Assembly (NCBI GenBank): GCA_002909145.1
Contig: PNQY01000030.1
Coordinates: forward strand, 1 to 38,123
Reading direction: 5' to 3'
DNA: 38,123 nucleotides
DNA from: Candidatus Thioglobus perditus
GTDB lineage: Bacteria; Pseudomonadota; Gammaproteobacteria; PS1; Pseudothioglobaceae
Shown here: positions 38,049 through 38,123 of the stretch, piece after piece
Layout of the letters: each line of letters begins with the position of its first letter
How positions within the stretch are numbered: position 1 is the first letter of the stretch
The notes under the pieces: generated by a model
What the model was told of the DNA's origin: nothing
The model's input: the letters and a program-made list of their open reading frames with translations, nothing else
The model's database searches: none
Position numbers and translations under genes: made by a program

Positions 38049-38093
38049 ATGAATTATTTATGCATTCATTCTTTTCTGTTTATAAATATATAA
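38049..38093 (+). CDS. Possible 14-codon leader peptide
   Basis: ATG at 38049 opens a frame of 14 codons (MNYLCIHSFLFINI) ending in TAA at 38093. AAGAG lies about 8 bp before it, inside the small hairpin at 38035-38050. Position after a structured leader fits a leader peptide, but short frames are common in AT-rich DNA and the downstream gene is outside the window. Confidence 0.25.
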   Translation: MNYLCIHSFLFINI

Positions 38094-38123
38094 TAACACT
38101 TTGTATAAATAACTCATATTGCA

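Overview
The window is AT-rich bacterial chromosome with tightly packed genes. It reads as a sulfur-oxidising gammaproteobacterium of the SUP05/Thioglobaceae type, either free-living or a lightly reduced relative of the bivalve thiotrophic symbionts. The clues are the end of a sox thiosulfate-oxidation operon (soxZ, soxA and a SoxK-like gene), a SoxW-like thioredoxin, an exported rhodanese, gammaproteobacterial core genes (mreBCD-mrdA, Rnf, class I fumarase, argH, hemC) and very short intergenic distances. Both recA and recX are intact. From memory, the strongly reduced vesicomyid clam symbionts have lost recA, so this lineage looks less reduced. The species assignment is inference.

Layout, left to right. 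1-1325: end of the sox operon, closed by a strong terminator. 1580-7278: dnaE meets comEC tail to tail. 7279-7623: gap without a protein gene, holding a possible small-RNA unit on the + strand (promoter-like sequence, DnaA-box match, terminator). 7624-9860: ribD-coaBC cofactor operon (riboflavin, CoA). 9929-14586: recA-recX-Atm1-type ABC exporter-tgt-pseudo-receiver, all overlapping or abutting. 14563-18757: mreB-mreC-mreD-mrdA rod-shape operon on the - strand. 18849-20780: class I fumarase, then RNase P RNA (rnpB), whose 5' end and -10 box are partly duplicated just upstream. 20809-26322: a small exported protein, then prmC, an exported rhodanese, an orphan rnfE and clpB on the - strand, and trmL on the + strand. 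clpB has a recognisable sigma-32 promoter, which fixes its start codon. 26323-26543: a decayed membrane-protein fragment. 26544-29364: argH-fmt and an exported thioredoxin-fold protein, all on the - strand. 29396-31980: hemC, an unknown two-TM protein and an MDR oxidoreductase. 31970-34198: an unusual operon of SoxW-like thioredoxin, TolC-type channel and a minimal membrane-fusion protein. 34287-37880: ftsY and a divergent pair of M16 peptidase-family genes, one catalytic and one lacking the metal site. 37881-38123: a promoter whose predicted transcript begins with a perfect 12-bp stem-loop, followed by a possible short leader ORF cut off by the window end.

Most genes are housekeeping. The accessory flavour is periplasmic sulfur and thiol chemistry: Sox proteins, a rhodanese, two thioredoxin-fold proteins and an Atm1-type exporter. 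I see no tRNA, CRISPR array, insertion sequence or phage gene. The least ordinary observations are the partial rnpB duplication, the thioredoxin/TolC/mini-adaptor operon without a pump, the orphan + strand terminator unit at 7.4-7.6 kb, and the structured leader at the right edge.
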